A stretch of 64,000 nucleotides of DNA from Sphingobium lactosutens (lineage in GTDB: Bacteria > Pseudomonadota > Alphaproteobacteria > Sphingomonadales > Sphingomonadaceae): contig NZ_QJQX01000052.1 in assembly GCF_013393185.1 (NCBI RefSeq), positions 1-64,000 on the forward strand, in the 5' to 3' direction. A model generated the notes under the pieces. That model was given only the letters and a program-made list of their open reading frames with translations, was not told the origin of the DNA and searched no databases. Shown piece after piece: positions 33,221 through 41,533 of this stretch. Position 1 is the stretch's first letter. The number at the start of each line of letters is the position of its first letter. The position numbers were made by a program, and so were the translations under genes.

Positions 33221-33933
33221 CGACACGGTCCAACGAGGAGGGGGGATCGCTGGTCGATCGTGCGATCCAGGCGGTGCGCGATCATATCCGCGACCATGAC
33301 CTCAAGGTCGGTGACAAGCTGCCCGGCGAAGGCACGTTCGCGACCGACCTGGGCGTCAGCCGCGCGGTGATGCGCGAAGCCTTCGGCGCGCTCGCCGCGC
33401 TGGGGCTGATCGATGTCGCCAACGGGCGTCGCGCGAAAGTCGGTGCGATCGACGGATCGGTGCTGGGCGCGTCGCTGGACCATGCCGTGTCGACCGAACA
33501 GATCAGCGTCGCCGAGGTGTGGGACGTGCGCAGGACCGTAGAGGTGCGCATCGCCATGCTCGCCGCCGAACGGCGCAGCGAGGCGCAGGCCCAGCAGATC
33601 ATGGCCCTGGCCCAGGCGATGGCGGGCGCGGTTGACGACCTGGACTGCATCACCGCCAATGATATCGCATTCCATGAATCCATCGCCCAGGCCGCCGACA
33701 ACAAGCTGTTCGTCCAGATCGTGCACAGCTTCGCGCCGCTGTTGCGGATGGCCGTGCCGCAGGCGTGGCGCACCCGCACGGCGGAGGAACAGCGCCAAAC
33801 GATGCTCGACCGCCATCTCGACCTGGCGAAAGCGATCGCCAATGGCGATCCGGAGGCGGCCGGCGCGGCGATGGAAGCGCATTTCGATGCCTCCATCGGC
33901 CAGCAACTCCATGCCAGGGGCGGGGCGATGTGA
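33217..33933 (+). CDS. GntR-family regulator, FadR/FCD subfamily
   Basis: A 238 aa repressor-type regulator. The winged helix (about 12-75) has KLPGEGTFATDLGVSRAVMREAF; the all-helical FCD domain (about 95-225) shows the expected Asp/His metal-ligand pattern in NDIAFHESIA, DRHLDLAKAI and MEAHFD. FCD regulators such as LldR and GlcC sense small hydroxy or carboxylic acids, in line with the nearby hydroxyacid dehydrogenase. The start is set by the ATGA overlap with the AraC gene. It is the likely binder of the CCTATC-N-GATAGG sites. Confidence 0.87.
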   Translation: MTTRSNEEGGSLVDRAIQAVRDHIRDHDLKVGDKLPGEGTFATDLGVSRAVMREAFGALAALGLIDVANGRRAKVGAIDGSVLGASLDHAVSTEQISVAEVWDVRRTVEVRIAMLAAERRSEAQAQQIMALAQAMAGAVDDLDCITANDIAFHESIAQAADNKLFVQIVHSFAPLLRMAVPQAWRTRTAEEQRQTMLDRHLDLAKAIANGDPEAAGAAMEAHFDASIGQQLHARGGAM

Positions 33934-34074
33934 ATGGTGGATTTATGTGCCGCATATCAGCTGTCAGCCGATCGCCGCTTGCGGGCCAACATCGGGCAAT
34001 CCGGCCGGAAGCGCGTTCGAGCTAATCCCTAAGGGCGCTCCTCAATTCCTCCTGGCCGCCCTAATTTCGGGTCG

Positions 34075-35262
34075 ATGGATCGGCGGCGCAATCATGACGA
34101 CAGGATTAGGGTAGCCTTCCCGTTTGCCGGTAGCCTGATCGGGGGCAGCCATTTTTCGTCGCTGGGACTGGTCAAGCATCTGGACGCATCCCGGTTCGAC
34201 CCGTTCGTCATTGTCGATCGGATGGACAATCCGATCGCCGATCTTTTTCGCGATCTCGGCGTCCCGATGGCCGCCGCGCCGCGCCCGATCGCCCTGCACC
34301 ACGGCAAGCATGTTTCGTTGAGGAACCTCGTCTCGTCCGGGCTGGCCGTTCCGATCCTGTCGAAATTCCTGCATAGGCACGGGATCGGCCTGGTCCATGT
34401 GAATGACGGGCGGACCGCCGCCATCTGGGCGTTGCCGGCGCGGCTCGCCGGGGCCAAGCTGGTCTGGCATCATCGCAGCGGGCCGGGCGCCTGGGGCCTG
34501 CGCTTCGCATCGCCGCTTCTGGCCAATGCGGTCATTTCGGTGTCGGATTTCGCACGCGGGCGGGTGGCGCGATCGGCGCATAAGAGCCATGTCATCCATA
34601 GCCCGTTCGACACGCAGATCAGGGTCGACCGGCGGCATATGCGCGATATGCTGCTGACGGAGATCAACCATGGGCCATCGACCAGGGTGGTGGGGTTCTT
34701 CGGCGCGATGATCGCGCGCAAGCGGCCGCTGCTTTTCGTGGAAGCGATCGCGGCGCTGCGTCGGCAGCATCCGGGCCTGCCGGTGGCCGGCGCGATCTTC
34801 GGCGAGGCCGTCGAGATCCCGGTGGAGGACGTGACCGCGCTGGCAGAACGACTGGGGGTGGCGGACGCCATCCATGTCATGGGATTCCGATCGCCGGGCG
34901 CCAACTGGATCGCGGCCTGCGACCTGCTCGCCATTCCTGCGGTCGAGGAACCGTTCGGCCGTACTCTTGTCGAGGCGATGATCGTGGGGACGCCCGTCGT
35001 GGCGAGCCGATCGGGCGGAAATGCCGATGCGCTGGAAGGCGGCCGGCTGGGGCGTCTGGTGCAGGTCGATGATGCAGATGCGCTTGCCGCCGGCATGGCG
35101 GAGGCCCTGACATGTGCGGATGTCACGGACGAGATGATCGTCGCAGCGCGCGCCGCGGTGCATGACCGGTTCGGCGAGCATCGGCATGCCGAACAGGTCA
35201 TGTCCGTCTATCATGACCTGTTTCCGGCCGCACGTCCCCTGTCCCGGCCATTACGCACATGA
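34075..35262 (+). CDS. Glycosyltransferase, GT4 family
   Basis: Retaining glycosyltransferase of 395 aa with the GT-B fold. The N-terminal domain has FPFAGSLIGGSHFSSLGLVKHL, and the C-terminal domain has VVGFFGAMIARKRP and the donor-binding E-x7-E region in PAVEEPFGRTLVEAMIVG. It probably adds a sugar to a surface polysaccharide or lipid on the cytoplasmic side of the membrane. No clear ribosome site precedes the ATG. Its stop overlaps the sensor kinase start by four bases, so enzyme and two-component system are made together, an unusual arrangement. Confidence 0.83.
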   Translation: MDRRRNHDDRIRVAFPFAGSLIGGSHFSSLGLVKHLDASRFDPFVIVDRMDNPIADLFRDLGVPMAAAPRPIALHHGKHVSLRNLVSSGLAVPILSKFLHRHGIGLVHVNDGRTAAIWALPARLAGAKLVWHHRSGPGAWGLRFASPLLANAVISVSDFARGRVARSAHKSHVIHSPFDTQIRVDRRHMRDMLLTEINHGPSTRVVGFFGAMIARKRPLLFVEAIAALRRQHPGLPVAGAIFGEAVEIPVEDVTALAERLGVADAIHVMGFRSPGANWIAACDLLAIPAVEEPFGRTLVEAMIVGTPVVASRSGGNADALEGGRLGRLVQVDDADALAAGMAEALTCADVTDEMIVAARAAVHDRFGEHRHAEQVMSVYHDLFPAARPLSRPLRT

Positions 35263-36920
35263 GCCGCGCGATGGTGCCCCCGCTGTCCGTCGGGCCGGCC
35301 GAAACCCCGTCTCCGCCCTCCGGCAGCAACTGGCGAAGCCTGCTCGGCGGTTCGGGCCCGGAGTTCAGGATCGGGCTGGGCCGGGTGATCGTGTCGTCCT
35401 TCGGCCTTGCCGCCGTCTATATCGACCCGACGCAGCCCGAACGGTTCGTGACCACGGCCTATGGCTTGCTGGCGAGCTATGTCGGCTTTGCCTTCCTGCT
35501 CCTGCTGGCGCACCGGCGGGTCGCGGCCAGCCGCATCCTGCGCATCGGATCGACGATCGTCGACATCTTCCTGGTCGGCATCCTGTCCTACATCACCGGA
35601 GAGCTGGAAAGTCCCTTCCTGATCTTCTTCATCTTCGTCCTCATTTCCGCCGCCGTGCACTGGAATATCAAGGGGACGCTCTGCGTCGCGGCGGCGCTTC
35701 AGGGCGTGCTGGTGACGGTGGCGATCCCCGATCTGCAGGACGGCGAATTCGATGCGAATGTGCTGATCATCCGGTCCGTCTTCTGCTGGGTGCTGGTCCT
35801 GTTGCTCGGCTATTTCATCGCCTATCGGAACCGCACCATTTCTAGGCTCGGCGAACTTGCGCAGTGGCCGCATGAATTCGTGCCGGACGTCGATCAGCCC
35901 TGGCTCGCCTTTTCGCTGCGGCATGCGGCGAAGGTGCTCAACGCGCGCGCCATCGCGGTTCTGTGGCGCGATCCGGACGAGGTCGGTTCGCATATCGCGG
36001 TCTGGCGCGAAGGCCGGTTTCGGCTGATCGAGAAGGATGGGCAAGGAACGATCGCCGAGACGCCGGATGCGAGCATGGCGGACTGGCGGGGGCAGATCGA
36101 CTATCTTCAGCGGCTCGATGCGCTGCCACGCCTTTCATCCGCCGAGACTGCCGCCGTCTACCATTCGACCATTTCGACGATCCGGTATAGCGGCCGGCTG
36201 TTCCTGCTCCCGGAGGGGCCGCGCGACAATGACACGGCCATCCTCACCCGGATCGTCACGGCGCGCATCGCCATCGACCTGGAACAACATTCGCTCGTGC
36301 GTGATTATGTCACGGCGGCGGAGCTTAAGGAACGGTCGAGGCTGGCCCGCGACCTGCACGACGGCGTACTTCAGAGCCTGACCGCGGCGGTGCTGGAATT
36401 GCGGGAGCAGGAGCGGATCGTGCCCGAGGTCAGCCATCATGTGGCGCATATTCGCGCTTCGCTCGAAGATCAGCAAAAGCGTCTTCGTCAGCTGGTGGAC
36501 GGCTCCTTCGCCAAGCAGCAGAGCGCCTGTTGCCTCGCGGACCAGATCGGCCTCTTCGTCGAGGCGCTGGAACCGCAATGGGGCTGCATGATTTCGGTGG
36601 AGATCGTCCCCGGATATCTGGTGACGACGGCGCCGATCGCGACCGAACTCTGCCTCGCGCTGTCCGAAGCGACGGCGAATGCCGTGAAACATGGCCGTGC
36701 GACCCAGTTGCGCGTGAAAATCGTGGACAGGGGCGAACGGCTGAGCCTCTATATCGCCGACAATGGCAACGGGCATCTTGCGCCGGAATTGCCGATCCCC
36801 GCGTCCCTGGCTGCCCGTGCACGCGAACTGGGTGGCGACCTGGAGGTGAAGCGCGGCGAGTTCGGCCTGTTGCTCCAGGTGTCGCTTCCCGCCACATTGT
36901 CGAAGGTGAGCCTGGCATGA
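35259..36920 (+). CDS. Membrane sensor histidine kinase, NarX/HisKA_3 type
   Basis: A 553 aa sensor. The N-terminal 190 residues hold about five or six hydrophobic helices (for example YGLLASYVGFAFLLLLAH and SVFCWVLVLLLGYFIAY), followed by a soluble GAF-like part (200-350). The kinase core has the H-box LARDLHDGVLQSL (HisKA_3), an N-box EATANAVKHG and the glycine-rich ADNGNGH segment. No large periplasmic domain is visible, so it may sense a membrane or internal signal. It overlaps the glycosyltransferase gene upstream and the response regulator downstream by four bases each. Confidence 0.87.
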   Translation: MSRAMVPPLSVGPAETPSPPSGSNWRSLLGGSGPEFRIGLGRVIVSSFGLAAVYIDPTQPERFVTTAYGLLASYVGFAFLLLLAHRRVAASRILRIGSTIVDIFLVGILSYITGELESPFLIFFIFVLISAAVHWNIKGTLCVAAALQGVLVTVAIPDLQDGEFDANVLIIRSVFCWVLVLLLGYFIAYRNRTISRLGELAQWPHEFVPDVDQPWLAFSLRHAAKVLNARAIAVLWRDPDEVGSHIAVWREGRFRLIEKDGQGTIAETPDASMADWRGQIDYLQRLDALPRLSSAETAAVYHSTISTIRYSGRLFLLPEGPRDNDTAILTRIVTARIAIDLEQHSLVRDYVTAAELKERSRLARDLHDGVLQSLTAAVLELREQERIVPEVSHHVAHIRASLEDQQKRLRQLVDGSFAKQQSACCLADQIGLFVEALEPQWGCMISVEIVPGYLVTTAPIATELCLALSEATANAVKHGRATQLRVKIVDRGERLSLYIADNGNGHLAPELPIPASLAARARELGGDLEVKRGEFGLLLQVSLPATLSKVSLA

Positions 36921-37573
36921 GCGTAGCGTCTCTGGTGATATGCGACGATCATCCGCTGCTGATACGCGGGCTGGCCGACCTGATCGCAGGCAGCAGCCGC
37001 TTCCGGATCGTAGCGACCTGCGGCGACGGGGCGCACGGACTGTCCGCGATATGCGCCCTTCAGCCCGATCTGGCGGTGATCGACATCGCCATGCCCAAGA
37101 TGAACGGCCTGGACCTGTTCGTCCAGGCGCGGGCCGCGGGCTGGACCGGGCGGGGCGTGCTGCTGACGGCGGCGATTTCGGATCAGGAGACGGTGCATGC
37201 GGTCGCCGCCGGGGTCAATGGCATCGTCCTCAAGGAAACCGCCGGAGCGACGCTGATCGACGCGCTGGAAGCCGTGCTGGCAGGGCAGCGATGGATGCCG
37301 CCCGACGTGCTTCAGGCGGCTGTCGGCCGCGCCCGCACGAGCCGCGACAGTTCGCCGCTGGCCCTGCTGACGCCGCGCGAGCGGCAGGTGGCGCTGATGA
37401 TCGCCGACGGGCGCAGCAATCGCGAAGCGGCCAGCGCGCTCGGCCTGTCGGAAGGGACGATCAAGACGCATATCCGCACCATCTTCGAAAAACTGGGCGC
37501 GGATAACCGGACCGCGGTCGCCTTGCTGATCGCCCGCTCGGGCGCGCGGAACGAGGTGCATTTCCGGCGGTGA
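36917..37573 (+). CDS. LuxR/NarL-family response regulator
   Basis: Partner of the preceding kinase, 218 aa. The receiver domain (about 5-120) shows CDDHPL and the phosphoacceptor Asp in LAVIDIAMPKMNG; the C-terminal LuxR helix-turn-helix has LTPRERQVALMIADGRSNREAASALGLSEGTIKTHI. It begins in a four-base overlap with the kinase stop. The target genes are unknown; the coupled glycosyltransferase suggests envelope polysaccharide. Confidence 0.9.
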   Translation: MSVASLVICDDHPLLIRGLADLIAGSSRFRIVATCGDGAHGLSAICALQPDLAVIDIAMPKMNGLDLFVQARAAGWTGRGVLLTAAISDQETVHAVAAGVNGIVLKETAGATLIDALEAVLAGQRWMPPDVLQAAVGRARTSRDSSPLALLTPRERQVALMIADGRSNREAASALGLSEGTIKTHIRTIFEKLGADNRTAVALLIARSGARNEVHFRR

Positions 37574-37680
37574 ATTGCCCATCCATGAGGATTACCCCCG
37601 CCTGATTAGGCCCATGGGTTGATACGGCGGCCATTCCCCTACGCTAGTCTGCCCCGATCGGTCACGGGCAAGGCAAGACT

Positions 37681-38622
37681 ATGATAGAGAATCTGGAACG
37701 GCTTGAGCTGCTGCTCCGTTGTCCCGCAACGGGCAAGCCGCTGGTGCGGACCGATGCCGGCTATGAGACCGATGGCGACGTGCCGCTCGTCTATCCGGTC
37801 ATGGACGGAAAGCCTGTGCTGGTGGATTTTTCCAGTTCGGTTCTCTCCCCCGACGTCCTGCGCACCTCTGCCGCCAGCAGCCCGATCGCACGCCCGAAGA
37901 TGGAATTCGGCCGCAGCCTGTTCAAGCGGATGCTGTCGCCGGAAAAGAAGAGTACGCGCGAGAATATCGCAAAGCTGCTGGAGAATTTGCCGCCGCAGCG
38001 CAGCTCATCGGTGCTGGTGATCGGCGGCGGCACGATCGGCCAGGGAACCGATGCGCTGTATGATTGCCCGATGGCCAGGGTCATCGCCCTCGACATCTAT
38101 CAGACGGCCAATACCCAACTGATTGCCGACGCGCATCGCATTCCGCTGTGCGATGAGGCGGTCGATGCGGTCGTGATCCAGGCGGTGCTGGAGCATGTGG
38201 TCGATCCGCACGCCGTGGTGGAAGAAATATGGCGCGTGCTGCGTCCGGGGGGAATCGTCTATGCCGAAACGCCCTTCCTCCAGCATGTCCATGAAGGCGC
38301 TTATGACTTCATGCGCTTCACCGAGAGCGGCCACCGCTATCTTTTCCGCAAATTTTCTCTGATCGGCTCGGGGGTCAGCGGCGGTCCCGGCACGCAACTG
38401 CTCTGGTCGATCGATTATTTCTTCAAGAGCCTGTTCCGCTCACGGCGCGCGGGCAAGATGTTCAAGATGGCCTTCGCCTGGCTGCAATGGTTCGACCCCC
38501 TCATCCGCTCGGACTATGCGTCGGATGCCGCCAGCGGGACATTCTTCCTTGGCCGCAAATGCAACCATGCCGTCTCTCCGCAGGAAATCGTGCAATTCTA
38601 TCGGGGCGCGCAGGTGGCATAA
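37681..38622 (+). CDS. Class I SAM-dependent methyltransferase
   Basis: A 313 aa methyltransferase. The first 50 residues look like a Trm112/zinc-ribbon-type entry (LLRCPATGKPLVRTDAGYETD) with only one clear Cys, so metal binding is doubtful. The Rossmann domain has VLVIGGGTIGQGTDALY (motif I, about 115-131), then a region ending DAVVIQAVLEHVVDP and LRPGGIVYAETPFLQHVHE. The form is common among methyltransferases of sugar or surface-polymer genes. It stands 107 bases after the response regulator and may belong to the same surface-related group. Confidence 0.8.
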   Translation: MIENLERLELLLRCPATGKPLVRTDAGYETDGDVPLVYPVMDGKPVLVDFSSSVLSPDVLRTSAASSPIARPKMEFGRSLFKRMLSPEKKSTRENIAKLLENLPPQRSSSVLVIGGGTIGQGTDALYDCPMARVIALDIYQTANTQLIADAHRIPLCDEAVDAVVIQAVLEHVVDPHAVVEEIWRVLRPGGIVYAETPFLQHVHEGAYDFMRFTESGHRYLFRKFSLIGSGVSGGPGTQLLWSIDYFFKSLFRSRRAGKMFKMAFAWLQWFDPLIRSDYASDAASGTFFLGRKCNHAVSPQEIVQFYRGAQVA

Positions 38623-38624
38623 GG

Positions 38625-38657
38625 CTGACCGGGGGAGGCCGGCGGAGCGCCGGTCAG
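38625..38657. terminator. Hairpin between convergent genes
   Basis: CTGACCGG (38625-38632) pairs with CCGGTCAG (38650-38657). It starts two bases after the methyltransferase stop and covers the stop codon of the opposing gene, so it could end transcription from either side. Confidence 0.5.
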
Positions 38658-38977
38658 TCGAGCCTGCGCCGGTTTTTCGCTACGGCCTTGCGATAATGGG
38701 CGATCGATCGCGCCATCGCCTGGCCGCCGGTGGGGCCGAGATCGCCCGACAGCATCATCCATTGCAGCCTGCCGGCCGCCTCGATCTTCTCGACGATCAT
38801 GCGTTGCGCTTCCAATGCCGAATCCGGATTGCCGGCCATCAGGCGCGGAATGCGCAATCCGATCACCGACCAGGCTTCTATGCAAAGGCTCCAGCCGTCC
38901 AGGGCAAGCGTCATGGGATTATTCTTTGCCATGTCGCGATAATGAAGGTCGAACAGGCCATTTCCGGGCACCATCAT
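38654..38977 (-). CDS. Small hypothetical protein, phasin-like
   Basis: A 107 aa protein without signal peptide. It is largely helical, with GWSLCIEAWSVIGLRI, a basic end (YRKAVAKNRRRLD) and a conserved-looking middle (IVEKIEAAGRLQWMMLSGDLG). It recalls small phasin/DUF-type proteins of alphaproteobacteria, but I cannot assign it firmly. The start at 38977 overlaps the stop of the formylglycine-generating-enzyme homologue by four bases, so the two are co-translated and likely work together. Confidence 0.6.
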   Translation of the reverse strand: MMVPGNGLFDLHYRDMAKNNPMTLALDGWSLCIEAWSVIGLRIPRLMAGNPDSALEAQRMIVEKIEAAGRLQWMMLSGDLGPTGGQAMARSIAHYRKAVAKNRRRLD

Positions 38978-39975
38978 TTGCGCCCCCGTATGATGCAGCG
39001 AAAGCCGATATGGCTGGTGGCGCTGTCGACCGCCTGGGGATGGCGGGCGGCGGGGCGATAGCGCTGGCAATAATTGGGCGCACACAGATGCGATCCGCCC
39101 TTCAGAACCTTGCGCGGGATGCTGATATGGGGTGTTGCCGGATCCAGGCTTTCCCGCCGGCTACCGCCACGGGGGTTGGACGGGACGCAGCAACTGCCCT
39201 TCGCCTTGCGCTCGATGCGTGGCTGGGCGAACCAGTCGACCGTCCATTCCCAGACATTGCCGATCATGTCGTACAGGCCATGGCCGTTGGCGGGATAGGT
39301 GCGGACCGGCGACGTGCGCTCATAGCCGTCCTCGAGCGTGTTGCCGTAGGGGAATGCGCCCTGCCAGTAATTGGCCAGCATCCGTCCTTCGGGGGCCAGG
39401 CTGTCGCCCCAGGCATAGTCGGCGCCGTCCAGCCCGCCGCGTGCGGCATATTCCCACTCCGCTTCGGTCGGCAGCCCCTTGCCGGCCCAGCGTGCATAGG
39501 CTTCCGCATCCTGATAGGCGACATGGACTACCGGATGATCAGGCAGATCGTCCGCATGGCTGTCCGGGCCATGGGGGTGGCGCCAGTCGGCGCCGATGCT
39601 GAAACTCCACCACTGGCTATAGTCGCCCAGGTCGACCGGGCCGCTCGTGCGCCGGAACAGCAGCGATCCCGCCTGTGCCAGGGCCGGGTCCATGCCGGGA
39701 TAATCCTTTGGGTCCGGCGCGATTTCCGCAAGGGTGCGATAGCCGGTCGCTTCCACGAAGCGCGCAAATTCGCGATTGGTCACGGGCGTCTCGTCGATCC
39801 AGAAGCCATCGACCTGAACCCGGCGGACCGGCGCTTCTTCGGGATAGAAGCGGTCCGACCCCATCAGAAAGGCGCCGCCCGCCACGAAGCGCATGCCGTG
39901 CGTCTGCGCTGCGCCCGCATCGGTCGTCGCGGCCTCCGGCGGCAATGGGGCAGTGCATGATGTCGTTTCGGGCAT
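38974..39975 (-). CDS. Formylglycine-generating enzyme (SUMF1/FGE) homologue
   Basis: Member of the SUMF1/FGE-sulfatase family, which oxidises a Cys in sulfatases to formylglycine. From ATG 39975 it has 333 aa. The domain runs from MRFVAGGAFLMGSDRFYPEE (28-47) through GLPTEAEWEYAARGG, MIGNVWEWT (237-245) and SCCVPSNPRGGS to GGSHLCAPNYCQRYRPAAR (293-311). The copper-binding pair C298 and C303 is present, so it could be a real FGE and not one of the many cysteine-less relatives. No sulfatase gene occurs in the window. A TTG at 39999 is an alternative start. Co-translated with the 107 aa protein. Confidence 0.85.
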   Translation of the reverse strand: MPETTSCTAPLPPEAATTDAGAAQTHGMRFVAGGAFLMGSDRFYPEEAPVRRVQVDGFWIDETPVTNREFARFVEATGYRTLAEIAPDPKDYPGMDPALAQAGSLLFRRTSGPVDLGDYSQWWSFSIGADWRHPHGPDSHADDLPDHPVVHVAYQDAEAYARWAGKGLPTEAEWEYAARGGLDGADYAWGDSLAPEGRMLANYWQGAFPYGNTLEDGYERTSPVRTYPANGHGLYDMIGNVWEWTVDWFAQPRIERKAKGSCCVPSNPRGGSRRESLDPATPHISIPRKVLKGGSHLCAPNYCQRYRPAARHPQAVDSATSHIGFRCIIRGRK

Positions 39976-40061
39976 GAAGAGACTCTGTTCCAGAAGCAAG
40001 GCGCGCAGGATGATCTAGAGCCGCTGTGCATGATCCTGCAAGCCGATCGTTCGCACAGGGA

Positions 40062-40574
40062 TCATTTCAACCGGAGCGGCAGGCCCGCGGTGATGAGCAT
40101 GACTTCGTCGGCGATCGTGGCGATCGACTGGTTCAGCCGCCCCGCTTCGTCGCGAAACCGCCGGGCAAGCGCATTATCTGGCACGATGCCGAGGCCGACC
40201 TCGTTGGCGACGAGGATGACCTGCCCCTCGAAGATGGCGATGGACTGCATCAGCTGGGCGCCCGCCGCTGCCAGATCGGCGTCCATCAGCAGAAGATTGG
40301 ACAGCCAGAGGGTCAAGCAGTCGACCAGCAGGATGTTGCCGGGGTCATTGAGCGACCGGACGGCGTCGGGCAGCGCGACCGGCGCTTCGACCGTTTGCCA
40401 GCGATGATCGCGATCGGCCTGATGCAGGGCGATGCGGTCGCGCATTTCGTCGTCATAGGCTTCGGCGGTGGCGATGAAGATCGCACGGCCGTGCAGCGCT
40501 TCGGCGCGGCTTTGTGCATAGCGGCTCTTGCCCGATCGGGCGCCGCCGAGGACGAAGAGGCAATGTCCGGTCAT
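40062..40574 (-). CDS. cobU: Adenosylcobinamide kinase/guanylyltransferase
   Basis: Phosphorylates adenosylcobinamide and adds GMP from GTP, giving adenosylcobinamide-GDP for CobS. The 170 aa protein starts MTGHCLFVLGGARSGKSRYA, with the P-loop at 10-17, and has FIATAEAYDDEMRDRIALHQADR (with the guanylylated His region), LLVDCLTLWLSN and EVGLGIVPDNALARRFRDEAG, all family hallmarks. Last gene of the seven-gene cob operon, 23 bases after cbiB. Also called CobP in the aerobic nomenclature. Confidence 0.93.
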   Translation of the reverse strand: MTGHCLFVLGGARSGKSRYAQSRAEALHGRAIFIATAEAYDDEMRDRIALHQADRDHRWQTVEAPVALPDAVRSLNDPGNILLVDCLTLWLSNLLLMDADLAAAGAQLMQSIAIFEGQVILVANEVGLGIVPDNALARRFRDEAGRLNQSIATIADEVMLITAGLPLRLK

Positions 40575-40597
40575 CAAGGTGCCTTTCGGGACGGGGG

Positions 40598-41533
40598 TCA
40601 GAACAGCCATGCCGCCACAGCGATCAGCCATAGCAGCAGGCAGGCGCGGCGATAGGTGGCGAGGGCGCGCCTTATGTCCCGAGCGCCTGCCTGCCTGCCC
40701 TCGCCGCCGATCCAGGGCTTGGGGTGCAGGACGCCGTCATAGGCGATGGGACCGGCGAGGCGAACGCCCAGCGCGCCGGCCATGGCGGCTTCGGGCCAGC
40801 CGGCATTGGGGGAGGCATGGTTCCGCGCGTCGCGCCGCAGGATGCGCCAGCCGCCTCCGCCGGCAAGGCAGAGCAGCAGACCGGACAGACGCGCGGGGAT
40901 GAGGTTCAGCAGATCGTCCGTCCGCGCGGCCGCCCAGCCGAAAGCGCGCCAGCGTTCTTCCCGATGGCCGATCAGGCTGTCGGCAGTGTTGATCGCCTTA
41001 TAGACCCAGACCCCCGGCAGGCCGCAGACCAGCAGCCAGAAAAAGGGGGCCGTCACCCCGTCGCAATAGCTTTCGGCGAGGCTTTCGATCGCGGCGCGGG
41101 CGACGCCGCTTTCGTCGAGCGCCTGCGTGTCGCGGCCGACGATGGCGCCGACGGCGGTTCGGGCGGCGGGGAGATCGCCCGCTTCCAGGGCCAGCGCGAC
41201 GGGGCGGACATGGTCGTGGAGGCTGCGCTGCGCGAGGGCGGGCCAGGCGAGCAGGGCAAGGGCGATCCAGCCCGGACTGCCGAAACTTTTCAGAAGCAGC
41301 GACTGCACCAGCCAGCAGGAACCGCCGGTGAGGATGATGAGGAACAGGACGGTGGCCACGCCCCATGCGCGGCGGATGGGGAATGGCAGATTCGGCCTGT
41401 TCCAGCGGCTTTCGCATCGCTCGATCAGCCGCGCGAACAGGCCGACCGGATGGCTGATGCGGCGATAGAGGGATGGCGGCCAGCCAAGCGCGGCGTCCAG
41501 TCCCAGTGCGGCGAGCGCGACCGGATCAGCCAT
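40598..41533 (-). CDS. cbiB: Adenosylcobinamide-phosphate synthase
   Basis: Membrane protein (CbiB/CobD) that attaches the aminopropanol arm to adenosylcobyric acid. 311 aa with several hydrophobic helices and conserved LDAALGWPPSLYRRISHPVG, VGRDTQALDESGVARAAIESLAESYCDGVTAPFFW and YKAINTADSLIGH. It overlaps the preceding decarboxylase gene by eight bases. Membrane location matches CobS, its partner two steps later. Confidence 0.93.
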   Translation of the reverse strand: MADPVALAALGLDAALGWPPSLYRRISHPVGLFARLIERCESRWNRPNLPFPIRRAWGVATVLFLIILTGGSCWLVQSLLLKSFGSPGWIALALLAWPALAQRSLHDHVRPVALALEAGDLPAARTAVGAIVGRDTQALDESGVARAAIESLAESYCDGVTAPFFWLLVCGLPGVWVYKAINTADSLIGHREERWRAFGWAAARTDDLLNLIPARLSGLLLCLAGGGGWRILRRDARNHASPNAGWPEAAMAGALGVRLAGPIAYDGVLHPKPWIGGEGRQAGARDIRRALATYRRACLLLWLIAVAAWLF

